NCBI GenBank assembly: GCA_031553885.1
Contig: JAVBKV010000056.1
Coordinates: 1-42,909 of the forward strand
Direction of reading: 5' to 3'
Length of the DNA: 42,909 nucleotides
Origin: JAVBKV01 sp031553885
GTDB taxonomy: Bacteria; Bacteroidota; Bacteroidia; Bacteroidales; Azobacteroidaceae
A model generated the notes under the pieces. It had not been told where the DNA came from. It searched no databases and saw nothing but the letters and a program-made list of their open reading frames with translations. Made by a program: the position numbers and the translations under genes. Each line of letters begins with the position of its first letter. Within the stretch, counting starts at the first letter, position 1. Below, piece after piece: positions 24,919-33,800 of the stretch.

Positions 24919-26856
24919 ATGATCAGCTATTTAATAAAGATAACCCTTTGCATGGCCTTATTCTATCTGGTCTATGTACTTTGGCTGGAAAAGGAAAGCA
25001 TGCACCGGTTCAAACGGTTTTATCTATTGAGCAGTCTGATTTTTGCTCTCATCGTTCCGTTTTTTACCTTGCACATTGCTTTGCCAAAGTTTCCGGAATG
25101 GATGCAGTTTGTCCGGCATAATCCCCAAAACATCCTCATTGAAGCTCCGGAAACCAGTAATAACCTGAGTCCTGAGACAATAATCTGGGAAACTGCCACT
25201 ACATCCGTTGAAAAAGAAACGGAAAAACCGATATTGGATTATTCAAAAATCGTTCCCATTGCCTATGCATTGGGGGTTTTATTCTTGTCAATACGCCTGA
25301 TCCGCAATCTTCAAACTATGATTCGTAAAGAGAAACAAAAAACAGCGTTTGATTTTAAAGGAACAAAAGTCGTCCTGCTAGAAGAAAAACAAGTTGCGCA
25401 TAGCTTTGCAAGCTGCATTTTTGTGAACCGGGAAGAATATGAAACCGGAGAAATTCCGGAAGAAATCCTGCTGCACGAATGGACGCACGTCAGGCAAAAG
25501 CATACATTGGATTTAATTTTCATTGAAATACTGATTGCTGTTTGTTGGTTTAATCCCCTGCTCTATCTGTTTCGCAACAAGATCCGGCAGAATCATGAAT
25601 TCCTTGCCGACGAAGCTGTATTGAACAACCTCCAGATTATAATCCCTGATTATCAAACATTACTACTAAAAACAATACATCAACACAGGAGCCTGCGCAT
25701 CTCCTGCAATTTCAATTTTTCAGTAACAAAAAAACGATTGATTATGATGACAAAGACAACAACTAAAAAAAGAGCCCGGATGAAAGCGATTGCTTTAGTA
25801 CCGGTAATTATAGCGGCAATATGCTTGTTCTCAACGAAGGTTTGGGCAAATAACGAAGCAGAAAACTTCGGAACACAACTCACTGGCAGCCTCCCACAAG
25901 AAGATCCGATAATTATTCCCGGGAAAGGAGTAAGTCCGGAACAAATGAATGAATACAAAGCTATTGTTGACAAATATTTGGAATCTGACAACGGATATGA
26001 AGTAAAATGGAAAAACATGACACTGACTACTGAAGACAGAAATCGATTGTACATATTATTTGTTCAGATGGATACCACCCAACAAGAACAACAGCGAATC
26101 CGCTTTGCCTGGACAAAAAAAGGGTCTGACGAATTTAATCAACTGGATAAAAATGGGATCAAACAATCCAAATTGATGGAGATAGAAGCCATGACCTGGT
26201 TTGTGACCGGACGGGATTCCAACAAAAAGGAGCAGAGCTATAAAGAAGGCCTCTTAGAAGAAGCTAAAGAACAAAAGAAAACAATCAATCAGTTGACTCC
26301 TGCATCCTACGATCAATTAGCTTCAAGGCCCCTGCCCATTCCTTCCGAACCTGCAACCGACGCACAAATGGAAGAATACGCCTCGATTACGAGCAAATTC
26401 ATTACTAAAGAAGAAGGAGGTATTCGCATAAGTGGGAACATGTCAAAGGAAGAAGAGAACCGGCTGAAGGAATTATTCCTCTTCATGAACACTGAGCAAA
26501 GAAGCCGGCAAAAGATAACCTTTGCATACAAGCAGCCATACAAAAAGATGGATCCGCCGTCTGAGGATGAATACAATTCGTGGAAGGATTCGAAAACACA
26601 TGTAGTTTATGTCAATGGGAATATAATTGACAATACAAAATTGAATGATTACAAGAATACAGATTTTACTAACTTTGTATCACGCCTAATTACTATCAAT
26701 GCTAAATACGATTACGGTTCAGGTTTTAGCTACGATTGCGATTATATCGTAACTCTATATACCACTGAATACTTGGATGAAATGAATAAAAAAATAATGG
26801 CTAATACAAATTTGCATCTCGATCCTTTTGGTTTTTTATTCAAACGAAATAACTAA
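24919..26856 (+). CDS. M56 family (BlaR1-like) membrane metalloprotease sensor
   Basis: A 645-residue membrane protein. Hydrophobic segments at about 1-20, 35-55, 105-125 and 200-220 surround a cytoplasmic zinc protease motif HEWTH (H186, E187, H190), with the distal acidic ligand in NHEFLADEAVL. A last membrane segment (about 291-312, IALVPVIIAAICLF) leads to an outer domain of some 330 residues. That domain is not a penicillin-binding domain as in true BlaR1. It contains two similar units (about 25936-26112 and 26350-26515), sharing the pattern QMxEYxxIxxKxI ... NRLxxLFxxM ... RIxFAx, then PSEDEYNSWKDSKTHVVYVN-like sequence. It likely cleaves the adjacent BlaI-type repressor. The signal is unknown. 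Confidence 0.88.
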   Translation: MISYLIKITLCMALFYLVYVLWLEKESMHRFKRFYLLSSLIFALIVPFFTLHIALPKFPEWMQFVRHNPQNILIEAPETSNNLSPETIIWETATTSVEKETEKPILDYSKIVPIAYALGVLFLSIRLIRNLQTMIRKEKQKTAFDFKGTKVVLLEEKQVAHSFASCIFVNREEYETGEIPEEILLHEWTHVRQKHTLDLIFIEILIAVCWFNPLLYLFRNKIRQNHEFLADEAVLNNLQIIIPDYQTLLLKTIHQHRSLRISCNFNFSVTKKRLIMMTKTTTKKRARMKAIALVPVIIAAICLFSTKVWANNEAENFGTQLTGSLPQEDPIIIPGKGVSPEQMNEYKAIVDKYLESDNGYEVKWKNMTLTTEDRNRLYILFVQMDTTQQEQQRIRFAWTKKGSDEFNQLDKNGIKQSKLMEIEAMTWFVTGRDSNKKEQSYKEGLLEEAKEQKKTINQLTPASYDQLASRPLPIPSEPATDAQMEEYASITSKFITKEEGGIRISGNMSKEEENRLKELFLFMNTEQRSRQKITFAYKQPYKKMDPPSEDEYNSWKDSKTHVVYVNGNIIDNTKLNDYKNTDFTNFVSRLITINAKYDYGSGFSYDCDYIVTLYTTEYLDEMNKKIMANTNLHLDPFGFLFKRNN

Positions 26857-26924
26857 GTAACCGAAAACATCATTAACCTTAATTTATCAGACACAAGCCA
26901 TTAACAGCCGAGAAGTTATAATTA

Positions 26925-26955
26925 TTGAAAATCCAGCAAATAATTATTACTTTTG
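26925..26955 (+). promoter_or_regulatory. Promoter of the ORF6N gene
   Basis: TTG at 26925-26927, 20 bases, then TACTTTTG at 26948-26955 (full TAnnTTTG match), 27 bases ahead of the ATG at 26983. Confidence 0.6.
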
Positions 26956-26982
26956 TCTGATTAACATAAAACCATAATAACT

Positions 26983-27570
26983 ATGAATGCAGAAGCGAGA
27001 GAACTTGAACCCATCCAAAACAAGATTTATGAAATAAGAGACCGTAAAGTGATGCTGGATTTTGATCTGGCTGAGATGTATGGAGTGCCAACAAAAGCCC
27101 TTAAGCAATCTGTAAAAAGAAACATCAGACGTTTCCCTCCTGACTTTATGTTTGAATTAACTAAAAGTGAATGGATTGAACTGGTCACAAATTGTGACCA
27201 CATACCCGAGAATATGAAGCACAGTCACATACTTCCCTCCGCTTTTTCCGAACACGGGGTCACCATGATATCAAGCGTTTTACGTAGTGACGCTGCAATC
27301 AGTATAAGCATACAAATTGTACGAGCTTTTGTGTCTATGCGCCATCTGATTCTAAATTCTCCTGTTAATAAAATGAGTGAATTACAAACCGAAGTCCGGG
27401 AACTCAAAGAATATATAGAAGAAGTATTTACAGACTACAACGATATCAATGAAGACACACGGATCCAATTAGATTTGATCAATCAAACCTTATCTGAATT
27501 GCAAGTAAAAGACAAACAACTGAGTAGACAACGAAATCCGATAGGGTATAATTCAGAACGTTACAAATAA
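26983..27570 (+). CDS. ORF6N domain-containing protein
   Basis: A 195-residue cytoplasmic protein. Residues about 10-95 form an ORF6N domain (IYEIRDRKVMLDFDLAEMYG, LKQSVKRNIRRFPPDFMFEL, FSEHGVTMISSVL), a KilA-N-related DNA-binding fold common in phages and mobile elements. The tail (about 120-180) is a predicted coiled coil (MSELQTEVRELKEYIEEVF). Such proteins occur as single chromosomal genes in Bacteroidetes, and their function is not established. No phage genes adjoin it. A 7-bp inverted repeat (GTTCAAG/CTTGAAC, 27576-27604) follows but lacks a T-run. Confidence 0.85.
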   Translation: MNAEARELEPIQNKIYEIRDRKVMLDFDLAEMYGVPTKALKQSVKRNIRRFPPDFMFELTKSEWIELVTNCDHIPENMKHSHILPSAFSEHGVTMISSVLRSDAAISISIQIVRAFVSMRHLILNSPVNKMSELQTEVRELKEYIEEVFTDYNDINEDTRIQLDLINQTLSELQVKDKQLSRQRNPIGYNSERYK

Positions 27571-27632
27571 CAACCGTTCAAGGTACCAAATTAACATCTT
27601 GAACAACGATTAAAAAAATCATTCAAAATTCA

Positions 27633-27662
27633 TTGATTATCAGAAATTAAACCGTAACTTTG
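27633..27662 (+). promoter_or_regulatory. Promoter of rpsA
   Basis: TTG at 27633-27635, 19 bases, then TAACTTTG at 27655-27662 (full match). The leader of about 55 bases before the ATG at 27723 is AT-rich and may hold an S1-binding region. Confidence 0.65.
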
Positions 27663-27722
27663 CACCCGTTTTTATCGACAACATAATGTCTAACTTACTA
27701 ATTAAATTTTTTATTAACAAAC

Positions 27723-29597
27723 ATGAGTGAAGAATTAAACAAAGAAGCAGTTGTGGAAACTGCTGAAGTTCAGGCTCCTGCTGCACCTGTTGCAAAAACA
27801 GAAAAAACAGCAGCTCCTGCCGCTCCTAAAGCCGACTTTGACTGGGACGCTTACGAAAAAGGCGAAACGTACGGTGATATGAGCAAAGAAAAACTGATTG
27901 AAACATACGATCAGTCATTAAACAAGATCAACGACCGTGAGGTTGTGATCGGCCGTGTAACTGCCCTGAACAAACGGGAAGTGGTGGTAAACATCGGCTA
28001 CAAATCGGATGGCGTTGTTTCTATGAACGAATTCCGCTACAATCCGGATTTGAAAGTAGGTGACGAAGTAGAAGTGTACATCGAAAGCCAGGAAGACAAA
28101 AAAGGACAATTGATCCTTTCTCACAAGAAAGCTCGCGCTACACGTTCCTGGGATCGTGTCAATGCAGCTCTTGAAAACAACGAAATCATCAAAGGTTACG
28201 TTAAATGCCGTACGAAAGGCGGTATGATCGTTGACGTATTCGGTATTGAAGCTTTCTTACCGGGTTCTCAGATCGACGTTAAACCGATCCGCGATTATGA
28301 CGTATTTGTAGACAAAACCATGGAATTCAAGGTGGTTAAAATCAACCAGGAATTCAAAAACGTGGTGGTTTCTCACAAAGCGCTTATCGAAGCTGAACTG
28401 GAAAAACAAAAGAAAGACATCATCGCCAAACTGGAAAAAGGTCAGGTTCTCGAAGGAGTGGTCAAAAACATCACTACTTACGGGGTATTCATCGACCTGG
28501 GTGGCGTAGACGGTCTGATCCATATCACCGACCTTTCCTGGGGACGCGTTTCTCATCCGGAAGAAGTGGTCAAACTGGACGAAAAAATCAATGTGGTTAT
28601 CCTCGATTTCGACGACGAAAAGAAACGGATCGCTCTTGGTTTGAAACAGTTGACTCCTCACCCATGGGATGCTTTGGACCCCAACCTGAAAGTAGGCGAC
28701 AAAGTCAAAGGAAAAGTAGTTGTCATGGCCGATTACGGTGCATTTATCGAAATCGCTCCGGGCGTAGAAGGTTTGATCCACGTATCGGAAATGAGCTGGA
28801 CACAACACCTGAGAAGCGCTCAGGACTTCATGAAAGTGGGCGACGAAGTGGAAGCTGTTGTGTTGACACTGGACCGCGACGAACGTAAAATGTCATTGGG
28901 TATCAAGCAATTGAAATCCGATCCATGGGAAGACGTGGAAACCAAATACGCTGTTGGAAGCAAACATACTGCCAAAGTGCGTAACTTCACTAACTTCGGT
29001 GTATTCGTAGAAATCGAAGAAGGTGTTGAAGGTTTGATCCACATCTCCGACCTTTCCTGGACGAAGAAAATCAAACACCCAAGCGAATTCACCACTATCG
29101 GAGCCGACATCGAAGTTCAGGTACTGGAAATCGACAAGGAAAACCGTCGTTTGAGCTTAGGCCACAAACAACTGGAAGAAAATCCCTGGGATGTATTTGA
29201 AACCATCTTTACTGTAGGTTCCGTACACGAAGGTACTATCATCGAATTACTGGATAAAGGCGCTGTAATCTCTCTTCCTTACGGAGTAGAAGGTTTCGCA
29301 ACTCCGAAACACTTAGTAAAAGAAGACGGATCTCCGGCTCAATTGGACGAAAAATTAGAATTCAAAGTTATCGAATTCAACAAAGACTCCAAACGGATCA
29401 TCCTTTCTCACAGCCGCATCTTCGAAGATGAACAACGTGCTGAAGCTAAGAAAGAAGGAGCCAATGCAGAGAAAAAAGCTCCTAAAAAAGCGAAGAAAGA
29501 AGAAGATTCAGTAAGTTCTCAACCCGCCATGGAAAAAACAACCCTGGGCGACATCGAAGAACTGGCTGCTTTGAAAGAAAAACTGGAAGGAAAATAA
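27723..29597 (+). CDS. rpsA: 30S ribosomal protein S1
   Basis: A 624-residue mRNA-binding ribosomal protein. An Ala/Pro-rich extension (residues 1-45) precedes six S1 domains, recognisable by repeats of GxxVxGxVxxxxxxGxxVDxxGxxGxxxxSxL. Clear examples are TTYGVFIDLGGVDGLIHITD, ADYGAFIEIAPGVEGLIHVS and TNFGVFVEIEEGVEGLIHIS. The tail is Lys/Glu-rich (EKKAPKKAKKEED) and longer than in E. coli (557 residues in all), as is common in Bacteroidetes. Codon use is strongly uniform, in keeping with high expression. Confidence 0.98.
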   Translation: MSEELNKEAVVETAEVQAPAAPVAKTEKTAAPAAPKADFDWDAYEKGETYGDMSKEKLIETYDQSLNKINDREVVIGRVTALNKREVVVNIGYKSDGVVSMNEFRYNPDLKVGDEVEVYIESQEDKKGQLILSHKKARATRSWDRVNAALENNEIIKGYVKCRTKGGMIVDVFGIEAFLPGSQIDVKPIRDYDVFVDKTMEFKVVKINQEFKNVVVSHKALIEAELEKQKKDIIAKLEKGQVLEGVVKNITTYGVFIDLGGVDGLIHITDLSWGRVSHPEEVVKLDEKINVVILDFDDEKKRIALGLKQLTPHPWDALDPNLKVGDKVKGKVVVMADYGAFIEIAPGVEGLIHVSEMSWTQHLRSAQDFMKVGDEVEAVVLTLDRDERKMSLGIKQLKSDPWEDVETKYAVGSKHTAKVRNFTNFGVFVEIEEGVEGLIHISDLSWTKKIKHPSEFTTIGADIEVQVLEIDKENRRLSLGHKQLEENPWDVFETIFTVGSVHEGTIIELLDKGAVISLPYGVEGFATPKHLVKEDGSPAQLDEKLEFKVIEFNKDSKRIILSHSRIFEDEQRAEAKKEGANAEKKAPKKAKKEEDSVSSQPAMEKTTLGDIEELAALKEKLEGK

Positions 29598-29649
29598 TAG
29601 TTCCTCTCCCTACAACAAAAGGTTCCAAACCAATTGTCGTAGAATATAT

Positions 29650-29683
29650 AAAAGGGTATGTCAGAAACGGCATACCCTTTTTT
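29650..29683 (+). terminator. Rho-independent terminator of rpsA
   Basis: AAAAGGGTATG (29650-29660) pairs with CATACCCTTTT (29671-29681). Two further inner pairs (U-G, C-G) are possible, and the stem runs directly into a T-run. It lies 53 bases after the rpsA stop. Confidence 0.85.
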
Positions 29684-29689
29684 ACCCAA

Positions 29690-29740
29690 AGGCGCGCCAG
29701 CGCCGAAATCTATATAACCCCATGCGTCAGCGTGGGGGAA
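29690..29740. repeat. REP-like double hairpin, copy 2
   Basis: Same unit and orientation as 8012-8060: GGCGC-GCCA-GCGCC, GAAATCT, a short AT-rich spacer, and CCCCATGC-GTCA-GCGTGGGG. It begins seven bases after the rpsA terminator and ends nine bases before the broken HMA reading frame. Confidence 0.8.
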
Positions 29741-29749
29741 ACAACCAAG

Positions 29750-29872
29750 ATGGACAATAAAAAACTATATATCAAGAACATGGTTTGCAACCGTTGCATC
29801 ATGGTAGTCGAATCCGAATTGAACAAATCAGGTAATTCAAGGCTGATTGTTGGCTATCTTTGTTTATATTAA
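29750..29872 (+). pseudogene. 5' remnant of an HMA-domain (metal-binding) protein
   Basis: ATG at 29750 opens 40 codons. The first 27 read like the start of a heavy-metal-associated domain (DNKKLYIKNMVCNRCIMVV, with the metal pair Cys-x-x-Cys), then sequence unlike the family (SRLIVGYLCLY) to TAA. In Bacteroidetes this opening is found on AraC-type regulators with an N-terminal HMA-like domain, often beside copper genes. The gene is probably a truncated copper-responsive regulator or chaperone; its far end overlaps the copA promoter. A functional 40-residue peptide cannot be excluded. Confidence 0.55.
29855..29862 (+). promoter_or_regulatory. -7 box of copA
   Basis: TATCTTTG, a full TAnnTTTG match, 24 bases ahead of the copA ATG at 29887 and inside the end of the HMA remnant. 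It supports the ATG at 29887 over an in-frame TTG at 29860. No TTTG lies at the expected distance. Confidence 0.45.
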
Positions 29873-29886
29873 AAAACAATGTAGCT

Positions 29887-32121
29887 ATGAACACATTATC
29901 GGACAAAAACACGGTAAAGAAAATATTCCCGGCGCTGGGCATGAGTTGTGCTTCCTGCGCCAGACACATTGAACAAACCATCCGGAAATTACCGGGAGTA
30001 TCAGAGGCAACCGTCAATTTTGCAACTGCGAACGCTCATGTTGAGTACTGGCCCGGCAGTATAACTCCCCAACAAATCCGGGAAGCCGTACAGGAAAACG
30101 GATACGACCTCCTGATCGAAGAGGAGGACGAAAAGGAGGACCCGAATCTCACCGGATCGATCGAAGACATTAACCGAAAAAAGCTCAACAATCTCAGGAA
30201 CAAAACCATAATTGCAATTCTTTTGTCCTTACCGGTGGTCATTATCGGCATGTTTCTTATGAATATTCCTTTTGCCAATGAAATCATGTGGATTCTTTCC
30301 ACTCCCATCATCTTCTGGTTAGGAAAAGATTTTTTTCTGAATGCATGGAAGCAGGCCAAACACGGCACAGCCAATATGGACACCCTGGTAGCACTGAGTA
30401 CAAGTGTAGCCTACCTCTTCAGTGTTTTCAATACATTATATCCCGAATTCTGGCACCAGAGAGGACTACATCCGCATGTCTATTTCGAAGCTGCAAGTGT
30501 TATCATTTCCTTTATCTTATTAGGCCGTTTATTGGAAGAGAAAGCGAAAGGCAGGACCTCTTCCTCCATAAAAAAATTAATGGGATTACAACCCCGGACC
30601 GTTACCATCATCCGGGCCAATGAAGAACAAGTTCAATTACTGATCAATAAGGTAACAACAGGTGATCTGATTCTCGTAAAACCGGGTGAAAGAATAGCTG
30701 TCGACGGTTCCGTTACCGAAGGTTCATCGTATGTGGATGAAAGTATGCTGACCGGAGAACCTGTAGCTGTACTCAAACAGCAGGGTAGCCCCGTATATGC
30801 CGGTACAATCAACCAGAAAGGCAGCTTCCGGTTCCGGGCAGAGAAAGTAGGCTCCCAAACTATGCTTGCTCAAATCATCCGTTTGGTGCAGGATGCTCAG
30901 GGCAGTAAAGCTCCTGTACAACAATTAGTCGATAAAATTGCCGGGATTTTTGTTCCCGTAGTAATAACAATTGCAGTGGCAGCATTCCTCGCATGGATAA
31001 TCCTGGGAGGGAATATAGGATTTACACAAGGATTGCTGGCTTTCGTAACCGTATTGATCATCGCTTGTCCCTGTGCCCTGGGATTAGCCACTCCAACCGC
31101 CTTAATGGTCGGCATAGGTAAAGGTGCCGAGCACGGGATTTTGATCAAAGATGCAGAAAGCCTCGAATTATGCCGGAAAATAAATGCCGTAGTCTTAGAC
31201 AAAACAGGAACAATAACCGAAGGCAAACCGGTCGTTGCGGACGTTTTCTGGCTCAATAACAACGACAGCCGAAAGAATATTTTGTTAAGCCTTGAAAAAC
31301 AATCCGAACACCCGCTGGCGGAAGCAATCGTGAGTCATTTCAATGAATTGAGCCTAAATAAGATCTCTGACTATGAAAGTATTCCGGGAAAAGGCCTAAA
31401 AGGCAGGGTAAAAGAAACTACTTATTTCGTCGGAAATCGCAAATTACTAAAAGACAATAAAATACAAATCCACGAATCACTGGAACAAAAGGCAGAGTCA
31501 CTGACTGATTCGTCTCAAACCCTGATCTGGTTTGCCGACTCCCACTATGCATTGGCACTGATTGCTGTTAACGACACGATCAGGGAAACAGCCATGGAGG
31601 CAATTCAGCAATTGCAAACCGAAGGCATTGAAGTATACATGCTAACAGGAGATAATGAATCTGCGGCTAAAGAAACGGCAAAAAAGACCGGTATAAAACA
31701 ATATGCATCCGAAATGTTGCCGATCCAAAAACTCGAGTTTATACAACAACTACAGACTGAAGGAAAAACAGTGGCTATGGTCGGCGACGGAATAAACGAC
31801 AGTGCTGCACTTGCTCAGTCCGACGTAAGCATTGCCATGGGAAAAGGGAGTGACATTGCAATGGAAGTAGCTCAGATGACCATCATCTCATCCGACCTGA
31901 CACGAATACCGGAGGCTATCCGATTATCCAGGCAAACAGTCAGAACTATCCGGCAAAACCTCTTCTGGGCTTTTATATATAATCTGATCGGCATTCCGAT
32001 AGCAGCGGGGCTACTCTATCCTGTTAACGGTTTTCTCCTTAACCCCATGATTGCCGGAGCAGCTATGGCCTTGAGTAGTGTAAGCGTAGTAGGGAATAGC
32101 CTGAGGTTAAGACATCTTTAA
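29887..32121 (+). CDS. copA: Copper-exporting P1B-type ATPase
   Basis: A 744-residue inner-membrane pump that exports Cu(I). An N-terminal HMA domain has the ligand pair in GMSCASCARHIE. Eight membrane segments are expected, including the pair before the actuator domain. The actuator motif is MLTGEPVAV. The membrane ion site is Cys-Pro-Cys (394-396, in IIACPCALGLATPTA), the phosphorylation site is DKTGTITEGKP (D438), and the nucleotide domain has HPLAEAI and VGDGINDSAALAQSD. The last membrane segments carry YN (FWAFIYNLIGIP) and MALSSVS, which mark Cu(I) specificity. The 3-base gap to the next, convergent gene leaves no terminator. Confidence 0.95.
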   Translation: MNTLSDKNTVKKIFPALGMSCASCARHIEQTIRKLPGVSEATVNFATANAHVEYWPGSITPQQIREAVQENGYDLLIEEEDEKEDPNLTGSIEDINRKKLNNLRNKTIIAILLSLPVVIIGMFLMNIPFANEIMWILSTPIIFWLGKDFFLNAWKQAKHGTANMDTLVALSTSVAYLFSVFNTLYPEFWHQRGLHPHVYFEAASVIISFILLGRLLEEKAKGRTSSSIKKLMGLQPRTVTIIRANEEQVQLLINKVTTGDLILVKPGERIAVDGSVTEGSSYVDESMLTGEPVAVLKQQGSPVYAGTINQKGSFRFRAEKVGSQTMLAQIIRLVQDAQGSKAPVQQLVDKIAGIFVPVVITIAVAAFLAWIILGGNIGFTQGLLAFVTVLIIACPCALGLATPTALMVGIGKGAEHGILIKDAESLELCRKINAVVLDKTGTITEGKPVVADVFWLNNNDSRKNILLSLEKQSEHPLAEAIVSHFNELSLNKISDYESIPGKGLKGRVKETTYFVGNRKLLKDNKIQIHESLEQKAESLTDSSQTLIWFADSHYALALIAVNDTIRETAMEAIQQLQTEGIEVYMLTGDNESAAKETAKKTGIKQYASEMLPIQKLEFIQQLQTEGKTVAMVGDGINDSAALAQSDVSIAMGKGSDIAMEVAQMTIISSDLTRIPEAIRLSRQTVRTIRQNLFWAFIYNLIGIPIAAGLLYPVNGFLLNPMIAGAAMALSSVSVVGNSLRLRHL

Positions 32122-32124
32122 CTG

Positions 32125-32610
32125 TTACTTTTTGCACTTTCCGGTCACCCGTTCAATTAAAATTTTGAATGTATGCGTGCGATGGAATGATTTTTCCATA
32201 TAAGTCTCACCCAACTCCATATATTCCGGACAATATTTTTCGACTAATTTACGAATTGCCTTCCGCTTTTCTTCATCAGGCAGGTCGATATCCGCTTTAC
32301 CAAAAACGATTACGCTTTCGTACAACGTGGTGAACTTTTCACTGATCGGTTTTGTATTGCCTACCACACAAAAGGAGACCTTATTATTTAGTCTCAGATT
32401 TTCCAGTTTATGCCCCTCGGGAGCACAATGAAAATACAGCACATTTTCATCCTTATCGTAGGCATAACTGATCGGAATGCCGTAAGCGTAACCGTTTGTA
32501 CCTGTTCCCAGACTCAGAAAACCATATTCCGATGTTTCCAGCAACTCTGTAATCCGTACCTCATCCAGTATCCGGTCTTTTCTGCGTATGGTATAAAATT
32601 CGTCTTTCAT
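32125..32610 (-). CDS. Pyridoxamine 5'-phosphate oxidase-fold protein (Nim-like)
   Basis: A 161-residue flavin-binding split-barrel protein. The opening MxRKDRxxxxxxxxxELLExxEYGFLS, then YGIPISYAYDKDENVLYFHC, EGHKLENLRLNNKVSFCVVG and SVIVFGKADI, follow the family that includes the 5-nitroimidazole resistance (Nim) proteins of anaerobes. Many members are housekeeping FMN proteins, so antibiotic resistance should not be assumed. It stands alone, converging with copA. Confidence 0.85.
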   Translation of the reverse strand: MKDEFYTIRRKDRILDEVRITELLETSEYGFLSLGTGTNGYAYGIPISYAYDKDENVLYFHCAPEGHKLENLRLNNKVSFCVVGNTKPISEKFTTLYESVIVFGKADIDLPDEEKRKAIRKLVEKYCPEYMELGETYMEKSFHRTHTFKILIERVTGKCKK

Positions 32611-32629
32611 TCCTTCTTTAATTATTGTA

Positions 32630-32637
32630 CAAAGCTA
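32630..32637 (-). promoter_or_regulatory. -7 box of the Nim-like gene
   Basis: The minus strand reads TAGCTTTG, a full TAnnTTTG match, 20 bases ahead of the ATG at 32610. Confidence 0.45.
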
Positions 32638-32663
32638 TAAAATTGGAATGTTTATCGTTATTT

Positions 32664-33785
32664 TCAGACAGCCAATACTGCATTCAACCTTTTACCTGTC
32701 AATTTCTGGATGTCTTTTACCATGGGGCGTTCTTCCTGAGAACAAAATGTAAGAGCCATTCCGCTATTTCCGGCACGACCCGTACGACCTATACGATGAA
32801 CATAAGTTTCAGCCACATCCGGCAAGTCATAGTTAATGACCATTTCCAGATTAGCAATATCGATACCCCTTGCGGCAATGTCTGTCGCAATAATCACACG
32901 CGTTTTTCCTGACTTGAAGTTGGTAAGGGCGCGTTGCCTTGCCCCTTGTGTTTTGTTCCCATGAATGGCCTCGCAACCAATTCCATTTTTATTCAAAACC
33001 CTTGCAATCTTATCTGCGCCATGCTTTGTCCGGGAAAACACAAGTACAGATTTATCCTGCTCTTTTTCCAACAGATTAATGAGGAGCTCACTTTTTTGTG
33101 GTTTTTCCACAAAGTATAACTGTTGTTCTATTGTATCTACCACCGATGCAACTGGCGTTACTTCCACTTTTACAGGATTATGCAAAATCGATTTCGACAG
33201 ATTGGCTATGGCCGAAGGCATGGTAGCAGAAAAGAATAAAGTTTGTTTACGCTTGGGCAACAGAGGCAACAAACGTTTTATATCATGTATAAAACCCATA
33301 TCCAGCATCCGGTCGGCCTCATCGAGGATAAAATGGCGGATATGTCCAAGTGTAATGTATTTCTGGGCAATCAAGTCGAGTAAACGCCCGGGAGTAGCAA
33401 TCAGGATATCCGTTCCACGTTTGAGTTCGTCAACCTGGGGTTTCTGCCCTACCCCTCCGAAAATCACAGTGTGACGCAAATCGGTATATTTCGCATAATC
33501 CCTGAAACACTCATCAATCTGTATAGCCAGTTCACGTGTCGGTGTCAGGATTAACGCCTTTATTTCACGTCGTTGTTCTTTCGGTCGTGGCCCGTTGAGT
33601 TGTTGAATAACAGGTATTGCAAAAGCTGCTGTTTTACCCGTTCCTGTCTGCGCCAGACCCAATAAGTCGCGTCCGTTAAGTGCTACCGGAATCGCTTGTT
33701 CCTGTATCGGGGTAGGCGTTTCATATTCTTTATTTATCAGCGCCTTTAATATAGGCTCTGAAATATTTAATTCTTTAAATGTCAT
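32664..33785 (-). CDS. rhlE: DEAD-box RNA helicase, RhlE type
   Basis: A 373-residue ATP-dependent RNA helicase with all core motifs: Q-motif PTPIQEQAIP, motif I AQTGTGKT, Ia PTRELAIQ, II VLDEADRMLDMG, III FSATMP, IV VLVFSRTKHGAD, V IIATDIAARGID and VI HRIGRTGRAG. It has almost no C-terminal basic extension, unlike longer RhlE proteins. Likely roles are ribosome assembly and RNA turnover in the cold. It is last of three closely packed minus-strand genes, 15 bases after plsC. Confidence 0.95.
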   Translation of the reverse strand: MTFKELNISEPILKALINKEYETPTPIQEQAIPVALNGRDLLGLAQTGTGKTAAFAIPVIQQLNGPRPKEQRREIKALILTPTRELAIQIDECFRDYAKYTDLRHTVIFGGVGQKPQVDELKRGTDILIATPGRLLDLIAQKYITLGHIRHFILDEADRMLDMGFIHDIKRLLPLLPKRKQTLFFSATMPSAIANLSKSILHNPVKVEVTPVASVVDTIEQQLYFVEKPQKSELLINLLEKEQDKSVLVFSRTKHGADKIARVLNKNGIGCEAIHGNKTQGARQRALTNFKSGKTRVIIATDIAARGIDIANLEMVINYDLPDVAETYVHRIGRTGRAGNSGMALTFCSQEERPMVKDIQKLTGKRLNAVLAV

Positions 33786-33800
33786 GTTATTTATTTTATG

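Noticed and set aside
27576..27604. GTTCAAG/CTTGAAC inverted repeat after the ORF6N gene as a terminator
   Set aside because: Seven base pairs with a 15-base loop and no following T-run on either strand.
32125..32610. Calling the Nim-like protein a metronidazole-resistance gene
   Set aside because: The split-barrel family is broad and most chromosomal members are not resistance genes; no IS promoter lies upstream.
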